Shown piece after piece: positions 11,701-20,998 of a stretch of 64,000 nt of DNA. Position numbers and translations under genes: made by a program. The notes beneath the pieces were generated by a model. It worked only from the letters and a program-made list of their open reading frames with translations. It was not told the DNA's origin and ran no database searches. This DNA is from Megalobrama amblycephala (Eukaryota > Chordata > Actinopteri > Cypriniformes > Xenocyprididae). Location: contig NC_063049.1 of the NCBI RefSeq assembly GCF_018812025.1, positions 7,455,586 to 7,519,585 of the forward strand. The letters run 5' to 3'. Positions within the stretch are counted from its first letter, which is position 1; the number at the start of each line of letters is the position of its first letter.

Positions 11701-14700
11701 GGACAGGCTTGTGTGGAGCGTGACTGAAATTGCATCTTCCGTTGATCTGTTCCGACAGTATGCAAACTGATGGCTGTCCAGATCAGTGGGAATATTGGCT
11801 TTGATGTAAGATAAAACCAGCCTCTCAAAGCACTTCATAATAATTGGTGTCAAGGCAACTGGGTGGAAGTCATTGAGACACCTGACTGCTTGGTTTTTGG
11901 GCACAGGAACAATAGTGGTGGATTTAAGACATATGGGGACTATAGCCTGCTGCAGAGACAGATTGAAAATATTGGTGAGCACCTCTGCTAGTGTCTGATC
12001 AGCACGTGACTTCAGCGTACAACCCGACACCATGTCTGGTCCTGCTGCTTTGGTGATGTTGATTTTCTTAAGGGTGAATCTCACCTGATGACACTCAAAA
12101 GCAAGTACAGGCTCTTCCCTAGATGGTGGTACAGTCTTAGATTCCACTCTGCTAGTCTGGTTATCAAAGTGTGCAAAGATCTGATGCAGGGTGTCAGGAA
12201 GTGTGGCTGGTCTGTTTTGTACCGCTCTTGTAATCCGTTACAGTTTTAATACCTCTCCACATGCTGCGGGGGTTATTATTTTTAAAGTGGCCCTCTATGC
12301 GAAGCTGGTATCTGTGCTTGGCTTCTTTAATACCCTTCCTCAGTTCCCTTCGGGCATTACTATAAGCCAGCTTGTCCCCTGACCTGTAGGCAATGTTCTT
12401 TGCTCTGAGTAAGGACCGCACATATCTGTCAAACCATGGTTTTTGGTTTGGGAACACCTTTATAGTCTTATTGGTCAACACAGTATCAGTACAGAAGGTT
12501 ATGTAAGCCAAAACGGATTAGCTATATTCCTCCAAGTCTGTACCCTGTGCAAATAACTCCCAGTTTGTATTTTCAAAACAGTCCTGCAATGATTTACATT
12601 AACATCATTTTACAGTTTTATCTTTTGAGAGAAGCTTTTGAGTTTTACCAGTTAACATAATGTAGAAAGTGTCTTACTGTATATGATAATATTGTAAATC
12701 AGGAAACTAGTAAATGAGTAAAATAAACCTTGCGTGAATAAAATGATCAGTTTAACAATTACACACCATGACTTGACTACAGTTAATTTACAAACTAGAC
12801 TAAAATTACCATTCTTTTAGTCAACTAATACTTTTCTAAACAAAAAAACAGGATAAGTTGAATAAATATGATAAAAACTAAAAAGGACATTTGACACAAG
12901 ACTGTTTACGTGAGAAATGCTAAGCAGATGTAGTGTTAATTCTATTATAAAACACTACAAATAATGCATGTCTGCCCATTATATAATCAGAATCCACTTT
13001 AGACTGCAGTCTGGAGTTATTACAAGCACTCTGATGGTTTAAAGTGGGTTTTGACAACAGTAATAATCTCATAAATTGTGATGTGTAGCTTGATGCTTAT
13101 TGTAACTCTAATGCACCTGTTACCCAGCTGTGATTATATGAATTCTCGTAAGCATTATAGGTCACTTCAGAATTAAAATTTCCTGATAATTCACTCACCC
13201 TCATGTCATCCAAGATGTTTATGTCTTTCTTTCTTCAGTTGAAAACAAATTAAGGTTTTTGAGGAAAGCATTCCAGGACTTCCAGAACTTCACTGGGGTT
13301 CAACGGGATGAAGGTCCAAACTGCAGTTTCAGTGCAGCTTTAAAGGGCTCTACACGATCCCACACAAGGAATAAGGATCTTGTCTTGTGAAACGATTGGC
13401 CATTTTCTAAAAAAAAAAAAAAACCTTTTTAACCACAAATGCTCATCACGTGTGATGTAGGGGGAAGTACCAATCCAGTGTCTGCAAAGTGAATGTGCAA
13501 AGATTAAGTCAAACGCCCTTTACAAAAAAAAAAGGGTAAAACAAAGATGACTTTTGTCAGACTAGTCAGACTATTTTGAAGTTGAAGAAGAAAATGAGAT
13601 GGAGTTTTTCTCCCTACTGCTGTACTTCTGCCTATGAGATATATACACAAGTTGAAATGCATTCTTGGTCAACAGCTATAGTGCAGGCGTGATTAAGCGT
13701 TGGGTTCGGCGACGATTCACTTCGCGTCACGCTCAGTGTGAAAGGGCCTTTAGACTAAAACAAATAGCTGACAAAATGAACACAGTTGCTGACAAAATGA
13801 ACAGTTGTCAATACTTCCTCTCTACAGAGTGTCCTCCTGTATTGTTTGAGATGTCATACTTTGAGAATGGGGTTCAGATCGGAGGTCATCCCTGGCACTA
13901 CATATACACCCCCAACCACAAGAGACACAGAGGAACCCATCATATCTGCTCGATCACAGATGGAGCGCTGGTGAATACTCTGATTCCTACACATATTCTT
14001 AGGAATATCAGTCCAACGAAAAAGCCAAGCTGCAGTATTTTAAGATCCTAGTCATGCAGTGAGAGTCAATGTGTGTAACCTTTATGTTGCATTTTGGTTA
14101 AAATTATTATCTGTTATGGTAGACATATTAAACTTTTAGGGCAAGACAAGACAAATAGTATTAGGCTTATCTCATACTTACTGAATTACAGAGCAAATGA
14201 AGACTTTGATTCTAAAATAACCTTTGGTTCTTAGAAAAAGAATAGTTATGTTCAATAATTGACACAAGTGGTATTTAATTAAAGATGTTTTTATTTTTAT
14301 GTGTTATGTGTCTATATAATCCAATGATCTGTCTTCAGGCTACGAACGGTGTTCAGGACATGAAATGTGACTCTCTGGAAGCAGACTGGATCTTTTTTCA
14401 CCCAGATGATTCAGGACGAATTGTTCATGCCGGGCCCAGCGCAATAAAGTGAGCTTAATTATTATATATGGCAAAAGAGAGGCAAAGTTGCACATTGAAT
14501 ATTCTTATGTAACAGGAATCTTATTATAAACAGTGTCCTTAGACAATGATAAACAAGTGAATGAGAATCCATGACCTTGAGTATTGTTTTTGGTTATGTA
14601 CCATAGGAACAATGTGAATGAACAACATTTCTCTATAATTGCTGTTTTAACATTCTCTTTTACAGTGTTCTGAAGATCATGGCTGAAACTGGATGTGACT

Positions 14701-16780
14701 GGAAGTATAAGATAGTCACAGACTTCTCTATCGCCGCTGCTCGTGACAATAGTGTAATTGTTGTCTGTGGGTTCATTACCAGCTGTAGTAGCAACAGAAT
14801 GCTATTGAAATTTTGATTCCATTTTAAACTGCCAATCTTAGGATTTTGTCAACTTCAGACTCACTCAGCAGAAATATCAGCTGATATTTATTGTAAAAGA
14901 AGAACAATACTGCAGAGAATTTTGTAAACAACAGTTCTTCTTCCCCACAGGCACCTCAGGTGATTGTGACCTCTTCTGGTCGTACAGTGAAAAGGAGATT
15001 CCAGTTGTTAGATGATGACCCTGCACAAGAGGTACTGCAGCCCACTCACACTCTAAAAATCAAGGATCCACAGTAGAGACCATTGGTGCAGAAAATAACT
15101 AGTCTAGTCTACAGTTCTTGATTAAGAAAAGTTCTTTATTTTACATTTTAGTTTCTTCAGATCAGTGAATTGGTTTCTGTGTTTTTTTTTCTTTTTCTTT
15201 TTTCCAGCACCACAACATTATTTGGTTTTATAAAGAACTTCAAGAATAAGTTCATTGTTGCACTCAAACGGATAGTTCACTTCAAAATGAAGATTCTGTC
15301 ATTATTTACCCACCCCTGATGTTGTTCCAAATAAAAGAGAACTTTTGTAGAATGTTCCCACTGCACTTTTTCACAAAATTGTGTGGAGGATATAATGATG
15401 ATATAGTCTCATTTGCACTTTATAGTCTCATTTGCACTTTGCATTTTGCGAGTTAATATCTCACATTTCTCACTTCTTTTCTCAGGATTGTGAGATATAA
15501 ACTCGCAGTTGTGAGTTATAAACTCCAATTCTGAGGGTAAAAAAAGACTTACTTTTCTTTTTCTTGGAATTGCAAGTTTATATCTCACAATTCTGACTTT
15601 ATAACTCACAATTGCAACTTTATAACTCACAAATGCAAGTTTATATCTTGCAATTCGGACTCTATAACTCGCAATTCTGACTCACAAACTCACAATTGCA
15701 AGAAAAAAGTAAAAATTATGAGATAAAAAGTCACATTTACCTTTTTTTATTTTTTATTCAATAGCAGAAACAAGCTTCCATAGTAATCAGACTTGACATA
15801 TCAGAGATTATTTGACACACAAGAAGTATAGACTTCTTTGTGGTACTTTTATGTTTTTTTTTTCTTTTTCTTTTTAGAGCCTTTGGCCACTGTATGAACT
15901 ATGAACATCTCGTGTTCTAGAAAAGAAAAAGTTAAAAATAAAGGTTCTTTATTGGCATTGATGGTTCCATGAAGAACCTTTAACATCTATGGAAAACTCT
16001 CCATTCCACAAAAGATTTTATAGTTGAAAAAGGTTCTTTAGATAGTTAAAATGTTCTTTAAAACAAGTAAAAAACAAAACTGTTCTTTTTCATTGAAAGG
16101 TTCTTTGGGGAACCCAAAATTGTTCATCTGTGGCATCACTGTGAACCCCCTTTATTTTTAAGAGCGTATAAGTGTTTGGAACATGATGGGGAGTAAATGA
16201 TGACAGAATTCTCAATTCCATCATCTGATTGGAACCTTAATTGTTAAATAATATCGTGGAAGAATGCATGCTGATATGTGTTCAAATGTCACATGATACA
16301 GGGTTTGGTGTACTGATGTAAGGCCATCAAACTGTTAACTCACTCTAGTGCATGATAAAGTCTCTGAGATTTGTTTTGTCTCTGTTATTGTTTGTATTTT
16401 GACATAACTCCAGGGTCTTATCTAGACTTTCAGAATGGTGAAGTATGAAGATGAACTTGATCTGTTGGCTGTGATAGACATCACTCACACTGATGATGAA
16501 GGACAAGCCCATCTTCGTCTACACGACAATAAGACAGGGATTTTAATGAAAAGAGTTCCTCTAAAAGAGCCATGGGATGTGGTATGCCATTTGAATGAAT
16601 GTTTTAAGATTTCATTCACTCTATTTGTCATAACCTAACATCCTCTGTCCTTTTTTTCAGACCTACAGTCATGAAGTGTACTTTGATAGAGACACTATTA
16701 TTCATACTGTCCAGGAGAAAAATAACACCTTCTGTTGCCATGTTTATAAAATGAAGAGAAGACCTTCAGATGAACCATAA
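4240..16780 (+). CDS. dcaf17: DDB1- and CUL4-associated factor 17, 14 exons
   Basis: DCAF17 is a nucleolar protein proposed to be a substrate receptor of the CUL4-DDB1 ubiquitin ligase; human loss causes Woodhouse-Sakati syndrome. Exons: 4240-4407, 4491-4594, 4695-4785, 4876-5012, 5195-5273, 5962-6051, 6391-6498, 6594-6699, 13828-13970, 14339-14448, 14666-14753, 14951-15031, 16426-16581 and 16661-16780. They total 1581 nt (526 residues plus stop), near the human length of about 520. All introns are GT-AG and phases agree. Recognisable family segments include [14 protein letters not shown] (exon 2), KIEDALL (3), [17 protein letters not shown] (4), GMLEINKK (6), [14 protein letters not shown] (9), [20 protein letters not shown] (10), LLDDDPAQE (12), [11 protein letters not shown] (13) and [10 protein letters not shown] (14). 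The start is the least certain point: ATG 4240 opens a frame collinear with the human N-terminus, but an upstream exon is possible. Confidence 0.93.
6309..6390 (+). repeat. TTATG pentanucleotide repeat at the dcaf17 exon 7 acceptor
   Basis: About ten TTATG units, then variants (TCATG, TCATT), run into the acceptor CAG at 6390. The tract takes the place of the usual polypyrimidine stretch. The open frame across it is intronic and not coding. Confidence 0.85.
7538..8272. mobile_element. Candidate TIR element with short remnant frame
   Basis: The left end GGGCTGCGTTCAGCCCC...AAAACGTTGC resembles the complement of the right end (GCAAAACGTTGC...TTGAACGTGCCCC). Between them is a 50-codon frame at 7636-7788 starting [20 protein letters not shown]. 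No target duplication was resolved. It may be a deletion derivative keeping the first exon of a transposase-associated gene; the family is not proven. Confidence 0.45.
8276..8460. repeat. Fold-back MITE in dcaf17 intron 8
   Basis: CTCAACCCTGCTCCTCGAGG and TTTAGCTCCAACC on the left are mirrored on the right by GGTTGGAGCTAAATTCTGC and GGCCCTCGAGGACCAAGGGT. This is a common short palindromic fish element, about 185 bp long. Confidence 0.65.
8701..8757. repeat. AT dinucleotide microsatellite
   Basis: About 55 bp of AT repeats between the 3' end of one LINE and the tail of the other. The tyrosine-isoleucine frames across it are artefacts. Confidence 0.95.
8770..10680 (-). mobile_element. Second LINE fragment (RT with YADD), nested in the first
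   Basis: Minus-strand non-LTR reverse transcriptase of a different family. Pieces in order: 10666-10418 ([17 protein letters not shown]), a stop-ridden stretch reading PHDAVPP and LFKEVFPT near 10330-10380, 10069-9782 ([16 protein letters not shown]), 9920-9699 ([15 protein letters not shown]) and 9763-8888. The last piece has [12 protein letters not shown], then [32 protein letters not shown] and [13 protein letters not shown]. Several frameshifts and stops show it is inactive. Clade is not assigned. Its flanks on both sides are parts of the L2/CR1-like LINE. Confidence 0.8.
13163..13640 (+). repeat. Common cyprinid interspersed repeat
   Basis: The stretch beginning AATTTCCTGATAATTCACTC and passing through GGGCTCTACACGATCCCACA to a GAGATGGAGTTTTTCTCCCT end is a widespread cyprinid repeat, recognised by eye. 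It lies about 190 bp before dcaf17 exon 9. Confidence 0.55.
15270..15745. repeat. TTCAC-type repeat and TATAACTCACAATT minisatellite
   Basis: In dcaf17 intron 12. A GGATAGTTCACTTC start (15270) leads into roughly 21-bp units of the type TTATAACTCACAATTGCAAG, alternating orientation, from about 15405 to 15720. The regular unit makes a spurious minus-strand frame with repeated SYKV words; it is not a gene. Confidence 0.65.
15905..16165. repeat. MITE-like repeat in dcaf17 intron 12
   Basis: The left end TAAAAATAAAGGTTCTTTAT and right end CCCCCTTTATTTTTAAGAG are imperfect inverted repeats around AAGAACC/GGTTCTT words. About 260 bp; no coding content. Confidence 0.45.
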
Positions 16781-17010
16781 GCACATTTCATATTCCTGTA
16801 TGTGTAGATTACTAATGGACTGTAGTGCAAAAAAAAAAAGTATTTGTATATCTGGTACTGTATTATAATTGGTTTATTTTTCCATGTGGATTTGACAACT
16901 TAAGAGCAGAAAACATTTTTTTTTTTTTAAATAGATGAATATTGCACACTATCATTTGTACTGAAAAACTTTTCTATTTAGTTATTTTATCTAAACATTT
17001 ACTTAACTTT

Positions 17011-17016
17011 AATAAA
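17011..17016 (+). terminator. dcaf17 polyadenylation signal
   Basis: A canonical AATAAA lies 230 bp after the dcaf17 stop, followed by a TTGTG/TCTCTTG-rich stretch. Cleavage is expected about 15-30 bp further on. Confidence 0.7.
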
Positions 17017-17140
17017 GACCACTTTGTGAAAGATACTCTCTTGTCATCGTTGTGAAACTAGTGATGTTGCATAACACTTCAATGTGGCGAGTTACAAAAT
17101 TGTGTTGTCATTAAAAAAAAGAAAGGGGGTAAAAAAGAAT

Positions 17141-17353
17141 CCTGTGTCCCAAAACCTAGTGAGCTGCCTACATGGACAGCATCATAGTCATTTTGGGTAT
17201 GTATCATACTTAAGGATTTTTTTGCACGCCAGTGAGCTTCCTACCTAGACAGTATTTTTGTGGTATCACACACAATACGAAGCTGCATATTGACTCCCAG
17301 TCTCCCAGCAATGCTGCCCACGATAGGCAGCTTACTAGGATTTGAGACACAGC
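17141..17353. repeat. Fold-back MITE in the cybrd1 promoter region
   Basis: The left end CTGTGTCCCAAAACCTAGTG with GCTGCC mirrors the right end GGCAGCTTACTAGGATTTGA...ACACAG. The roughly 210-bp palindromic element ends about 100 bp before the cybrd1 start codon. A related TGTGTCCCAA-type element is at 38459-39170. Confidence 0.7.
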
Positions 17354-17456
17354 CTCTTGTTTGGGTGAGAAAGTCAAAGTGACCCAGCCCCCTCCGACGT
17401 GTCTCGTGTCGTTGCTCTGCTGTAGTCGGTAGTACTTCAGAGTTCAGGCTGCGAGG

Positions 17457-19179
17457 ATGGAGAACTACAAACAGTTTCTTGTTTTCTTCATTCTGGCGTT
17501 GGCGGTCGGTTTTGTGTCGATTGTGTTTGTTTTAGGGTGGGTTTTATATTACAAAGAGGGGCTCGGATGGGACGGAGGAGCGGCTGAGTTCAACTGGCAC
17601 CCGTTGTTGATGGTTATCGGGTTTATTTTTCTTCAGGGAATCGGTAAGGAGTGCGGGTGTTGGCATTTCATTCAGCAACCAGAGGTTGACATTCCTGAGT
17701 TTTTAATCACGATTTAAAGTAACAGGAGTACTAAAAGAAATTAGTCCTGTACAGTATTAAAACACAAAAAAAATAAACAAAGTAAGCATTTTAGTAATCT
17801 AAAAGTTTTGTTGCTTTCTTGCTAAAAGAAGAAGCGAAAATAATTCGACTTTTAGGACACATTTTGAAATGGTGGTTGTGTCTCAAAACATACAGGTCTC
17901 AAAACCTACTGAATTACAGCAGGGACGTAACAATATGGTCATTATAGCCTGTTATCATTTTTAAGAAATGTTAAAATTCTTCTTTTAACTTTTTCAACCC
18001 TAAAAAGTATGTTTGTATTTACAGGCTAACATGCCCATAATTTGGGGTGTCATCGCCCCCTACAAGATAGGCTACATTAAATTTGTAATACTTTTACTGT
18101 CTTGATTAAAAAGTCTGATTTATAACAAAAGCCCACTTTTTTATTTCTTTTTCTTCAGCAATTGTTGTGTACAGGCTGCCATGGACCTGGAGGTGCAGCA
18201 AGCAGATGATGAAGTTTATCCATGCAGGGCTGAATGTTCTCGCCTTCATCTTGGCTGTCATTTCTGTGGTTGCTGTGTTTGATTTCCACAATGCAAAGAA
18301 TATTCCCAATATGTACAGCCTGCACAGCTGGGTTGGGCTGGCTGCTGTCATACTCTACCCAACACAGGTATGGTTTCACAGACACACTGGCACTTCTTCC
18401 ATTTTAACAAAAGAGGGCTATTATTTATCCTACACCTTTGCAGCATCCAGTTAACATTGATAAACAGTCATAATTACGCAATTTAGTCCATTTTCCACCC
18501 TTTTTCACTAATTTTCAACCCTCTCTCTGACTAGTAAAATGAAATGATACATGCTGATTTTTCAACAGTGTATTTGAGTCTGTAAATGACAGCTGGTATG
18601 ATTGGCTGACCACCGGCCCGTATATCAGCATAGATCAGGGGTTTTCAATCTTTTAGATGTCACAGACCCCTAAATATGATCATCCTTGTGCAAGGGACCC
18701 CCAACTAATTGGGGACAGTGTAAGAATTAACTCAATTAAAACTAACTAAAGGGGTAATTAAATTACAGTGAATAAGAACCGAATCAACTGTAAATGATTC
18801 AGAATTAATATTTAAAACTTCATCAATTATTCGTCCAGCGAAAAATAGAGGTTAAAGTATTTTACCAATTCTGAATAAAATATTATCCCGTGGCCAACGG
18901 TAATAATATTTTATTATGATTACTATATGAGCAAAAGTAGCCCGAATCTTTAAGTTTAAGGCAGTAAATCATTTACTCACTCTCATGTCGTTCCAAACCT
19001 GTAAGACTTTTGTTCATCTTAGGAACACAAATTAAGATATTTTTTAATAAAATCTGAGCGATTTCTGTTCCTCCATAAACAGCTACACAACTGACACATT
19101 GATGCTACAAAAAGTTCATAAAGAGATCGTAAAACTAATCCGAATGAATTGAGCGTTGTTTTGAAATGTGCTTTATAAA

Positions 19180-19212
<33 letters not shown>

Positions 19213-20764
19213 CAAAACATTCATCAGTGAATATAAACAGAAGATCAACCGAACCTGCTTGATGTCAGTGTTGCCAACTGCTTTCAATTGAAAGTAGCTA
19301 AAACTGGTAACTAAATGTTACTAGATGACATCATAATGGGAAATTCATTGATCTATATAAATGTGAATGTAGATCAGTGGGCAAAATAAGAATCTAGATA
19401 AGGTTTGTTCAAGAAATTTCTAGATTTGTCACTAAAATTTTGAAAAAAAGTTTCAAAAGGGGCAGTGAAGTCACTAAATCTAGTGACAAAATCCCTAAAT
19501 TGGCAACACTGCTTGATGTCCATGAACAAATCTCATTGGTTCTTGGAAGCTCAAACGTGCTGCTTAACACAAGAATGAACCTCATTGGTTCTCGTGCTTC
19601 AATCAAACATGTTTGAGCTTCCGTTTACCACTAAATGATGTGTGAGTTGATGAATATTTTTTGTTTAAATGTGTATAAAAGCCTATATTCAGCCTGTTCA
19701 TCATATAAAGCAATGAAGTCTTTTCAGAAAATTTGGACTAATGGATTAGTTTTACAATCTCTTTATGAACTTTTTGAAGTGTCAAAGAAAGTATCAGTTG
19801 TGTAGCTGTCAATGGAGGGACAGAATGTCTCATATTTCATTAAAAATATCTTCATTTGTGTTCTGATTAAGGTTTTGGAAACGAAAAGAGGGCGAGTAAA
19901 TGATGACAGAATTTTTATTTTTGGGTGAACTCTCCCTTAAATATTCATTAGTGCAGGCCCAAGTTTTTTTCTGAAAATGTTCTGGATGGCCTGGGGAGAG
20001 AGTTTTGTATTGTGAATGTTCTGTTTACAGAACACAACAAACTTATTTCAAAAGGACAGAAGATCAGTTCTTCATACAGCCCTTTAACAGGTTAAATAGA
20101 AACTCAAAAGTTTGCTAACCGCATAGGGATGTATCAATATTTTAGATATACAGTTTAGTAAATCTTTGTAACATTTATGTTGTCAGAGCCCTCTGAGGTG
20201 TGATGTGTTCTTCTCTCTCTCTCAGATAGTTATGGGCATTGCCGTCTATCTGATACCTGCAACTCCAATGTACGTGCGTGCAGCTCTTATGCCTGTTCAC
20301 ATCTACAGTGGCTTGTTCATCTTCACCAGTGTAATTGCCACATCTCTCATGGGCTTCACAGAGAAGCTCATCTTTGGCCTGTAAGTACAGCTTCAGACAC
20401 AACACAAACCATACAAATGCAAATGCTTTTTGTGTCATGTGTGCTTTGAAAGACGAAGCAATTTGCACTTAGAGGTGTTTCTAAGTGCTGTTTGTCTCAC
20501 AGGAAAAGCCCACCTTATAAAGACTCTCCACCAGAAGCCATTTTAGTAAATGTTCTTGGGCTGCTCATTGCTGCATTTGGTGGTCTTGTTCTCTGGATTG
20601 CAACTCGCCCCTCTTGGAAGAGGCCAAGAGAAGAAATCACCCAAACTGTGAGCAATAACAGCACAAACCCAGATGACACCAAAACGGGCACTGCCTTGAC
20701 CACAAGAACCCATCTAGACCTTGAGACACGCAGACGTAACGGGAAAGTAGAAGAGTCTGGATAA
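17457..20764 (+). CDS. cybrd1: Duodenal cytochrome b ferric reductase (cytochrome b561 family), 4 exons
   Basis: CYBRD1 (Dcytb) is a multi-pass di-haem membrane protein that moves electrons from cytosolic ascorbate to extracellular ferric iron or other acceptors. Exons: 17457-17643, 18159-18367, 20226-20380 and 20503-20764, all GT-AG. CDS 813 nt, 270 residues, slightly shorter than human (286). The four haem-ligand histidines are visible in FNWHP, FIHAGLN, SLHSWVG and MPVHIYSG. The N-terminus has a hydrophobic segment ([20 protein letters not shown]) followed by the hallmark KEGLGWDGG. Other family words are [10 protein letters not shown] (start of exon 2), TEKLIF (end of exon 3), and [20 protein letters not shown] with TRPSWKRP in exon 4. 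The C-terminus after the last membrane helix is hydrophilic and divergent, as in other CYBRD1 proteins. It is not broken anywhere visible. Confidence 0.95.
18368..20225 (+). other. cybrd1 intron 2 with dispersed repeats
   Basis: Holds a GGGGTTTTCAATCTTTTAGA-type repeat (about 18637-18710), an ACTCACTCTCATGTCGTTCC repeat (from 18975), an AACTA pentamer run (19186-19212) and the 1-kb dispersed repeat listed separately. Confidence 0.65.
19143..20168 (+). repeat. 1-kb dispersed repeat, copy 1
   Basis: Nearly the same sequence recurs at 47967-50897, where other elements interrupt it. Landmarks are GAAGATCAACCGAACC, TAGATGACATCATAATGGGA, GATGGCCTGGGGAGAGAGTT and ACAGCCCTTTAACAGGTTAA. At 19520-19620 it holds two copies of the AACCTCATTGGTTCT / GTTTGAGCTTCC unit that forms the minisatellite at 52.8-56.2 kb. 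No coding capacity was recognised. Confidence 0.75.
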
Positions 20765-20815
20765 AACAGCTTTTCTAAAGGAAAAGTTTAGAAACAAGTT
20801 TGGATTTTTTGTTAA

Positions 20816-20994
20816 AGGAATAGTTCACCCAAAGATTAAAAGTCTGTCTGAATTTACTCACTCTCATGCCGTTCCAATCCTTTATGAATTTCTTTATTAT
20901 ATGTTTTGAAAACTATTGGTTACCAAAGGAATTTTATGGACTAAAAAACAGAGAGATTTCTCAAAATATCTTCATTTTTGGGTGAACTATCCCT
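20816..20994. mobile_element. TTAA-flanked MITE in the cybrd1 3' region
   Basis: Terminal repeats AGGAATAGTTCACCCAAAGA and TTTTTGGGTGAACTATCCCT, with TTAA on both sides (20812-20815 and 20995-20998). This fits the Kolobok/piggyBac-type TTAA preference. It lies 50 bp after the cybrd1 stop, so it is probably transcribed in the 3' UTR. Confidence 0.7.
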
Positions 20995-20998
20995 TTAA

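Larger units (their letters stand above)
8545..12590 (-). mobile_element. L2/CR1-like LINE, 5'-truncated and interrupted
   Basis: Minus-strand non-LTR retrotransposon. The upstream linker is at 12511-12194 ([15 protein letters not shown]...). The reverse transcriptase is at 12147-10966, with [28 protein letters not shown] and the catalytic [11 protein letters not shown], and the C-terminal part at 11032-10697 ([14 protein letters not shown]). Frames are broken between these pieces. The 3' tail, matching CAATAAAGTTTCTATTCTAT on the minus strand, lies at 8545-8640, beyond a second LINE. No endonuclease domain is left, so it is dead. It probably landed in a hAT remnant whose GTTAATTTCGTTACCGAAAA end is seen at 8470. 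Confidence 0.8.
6700..13827 (+). other. dcaf17 intron 8, expanded by transposons
   Basis: At about 7.1 kb this is by far the largest dcaf17 intron. It contains a Harbinger-like candidate (7538-8272), a fold-back MITE (8276-8460), remnants of a CAGTGTTAATTT-type hAT, and a LINE inserted in another LINE (about 8545-12590). A common cyprinid repeat follows (about 13163-13640). Nothing else was identified at 6730-7530. Confidence 0.8.

Noticed and set aside
15409..15630. Minus-strand frame with repeated SYKV words
   Set aside because: Product of the 21-bp TATAACTCACAATT repeat; not a protein.
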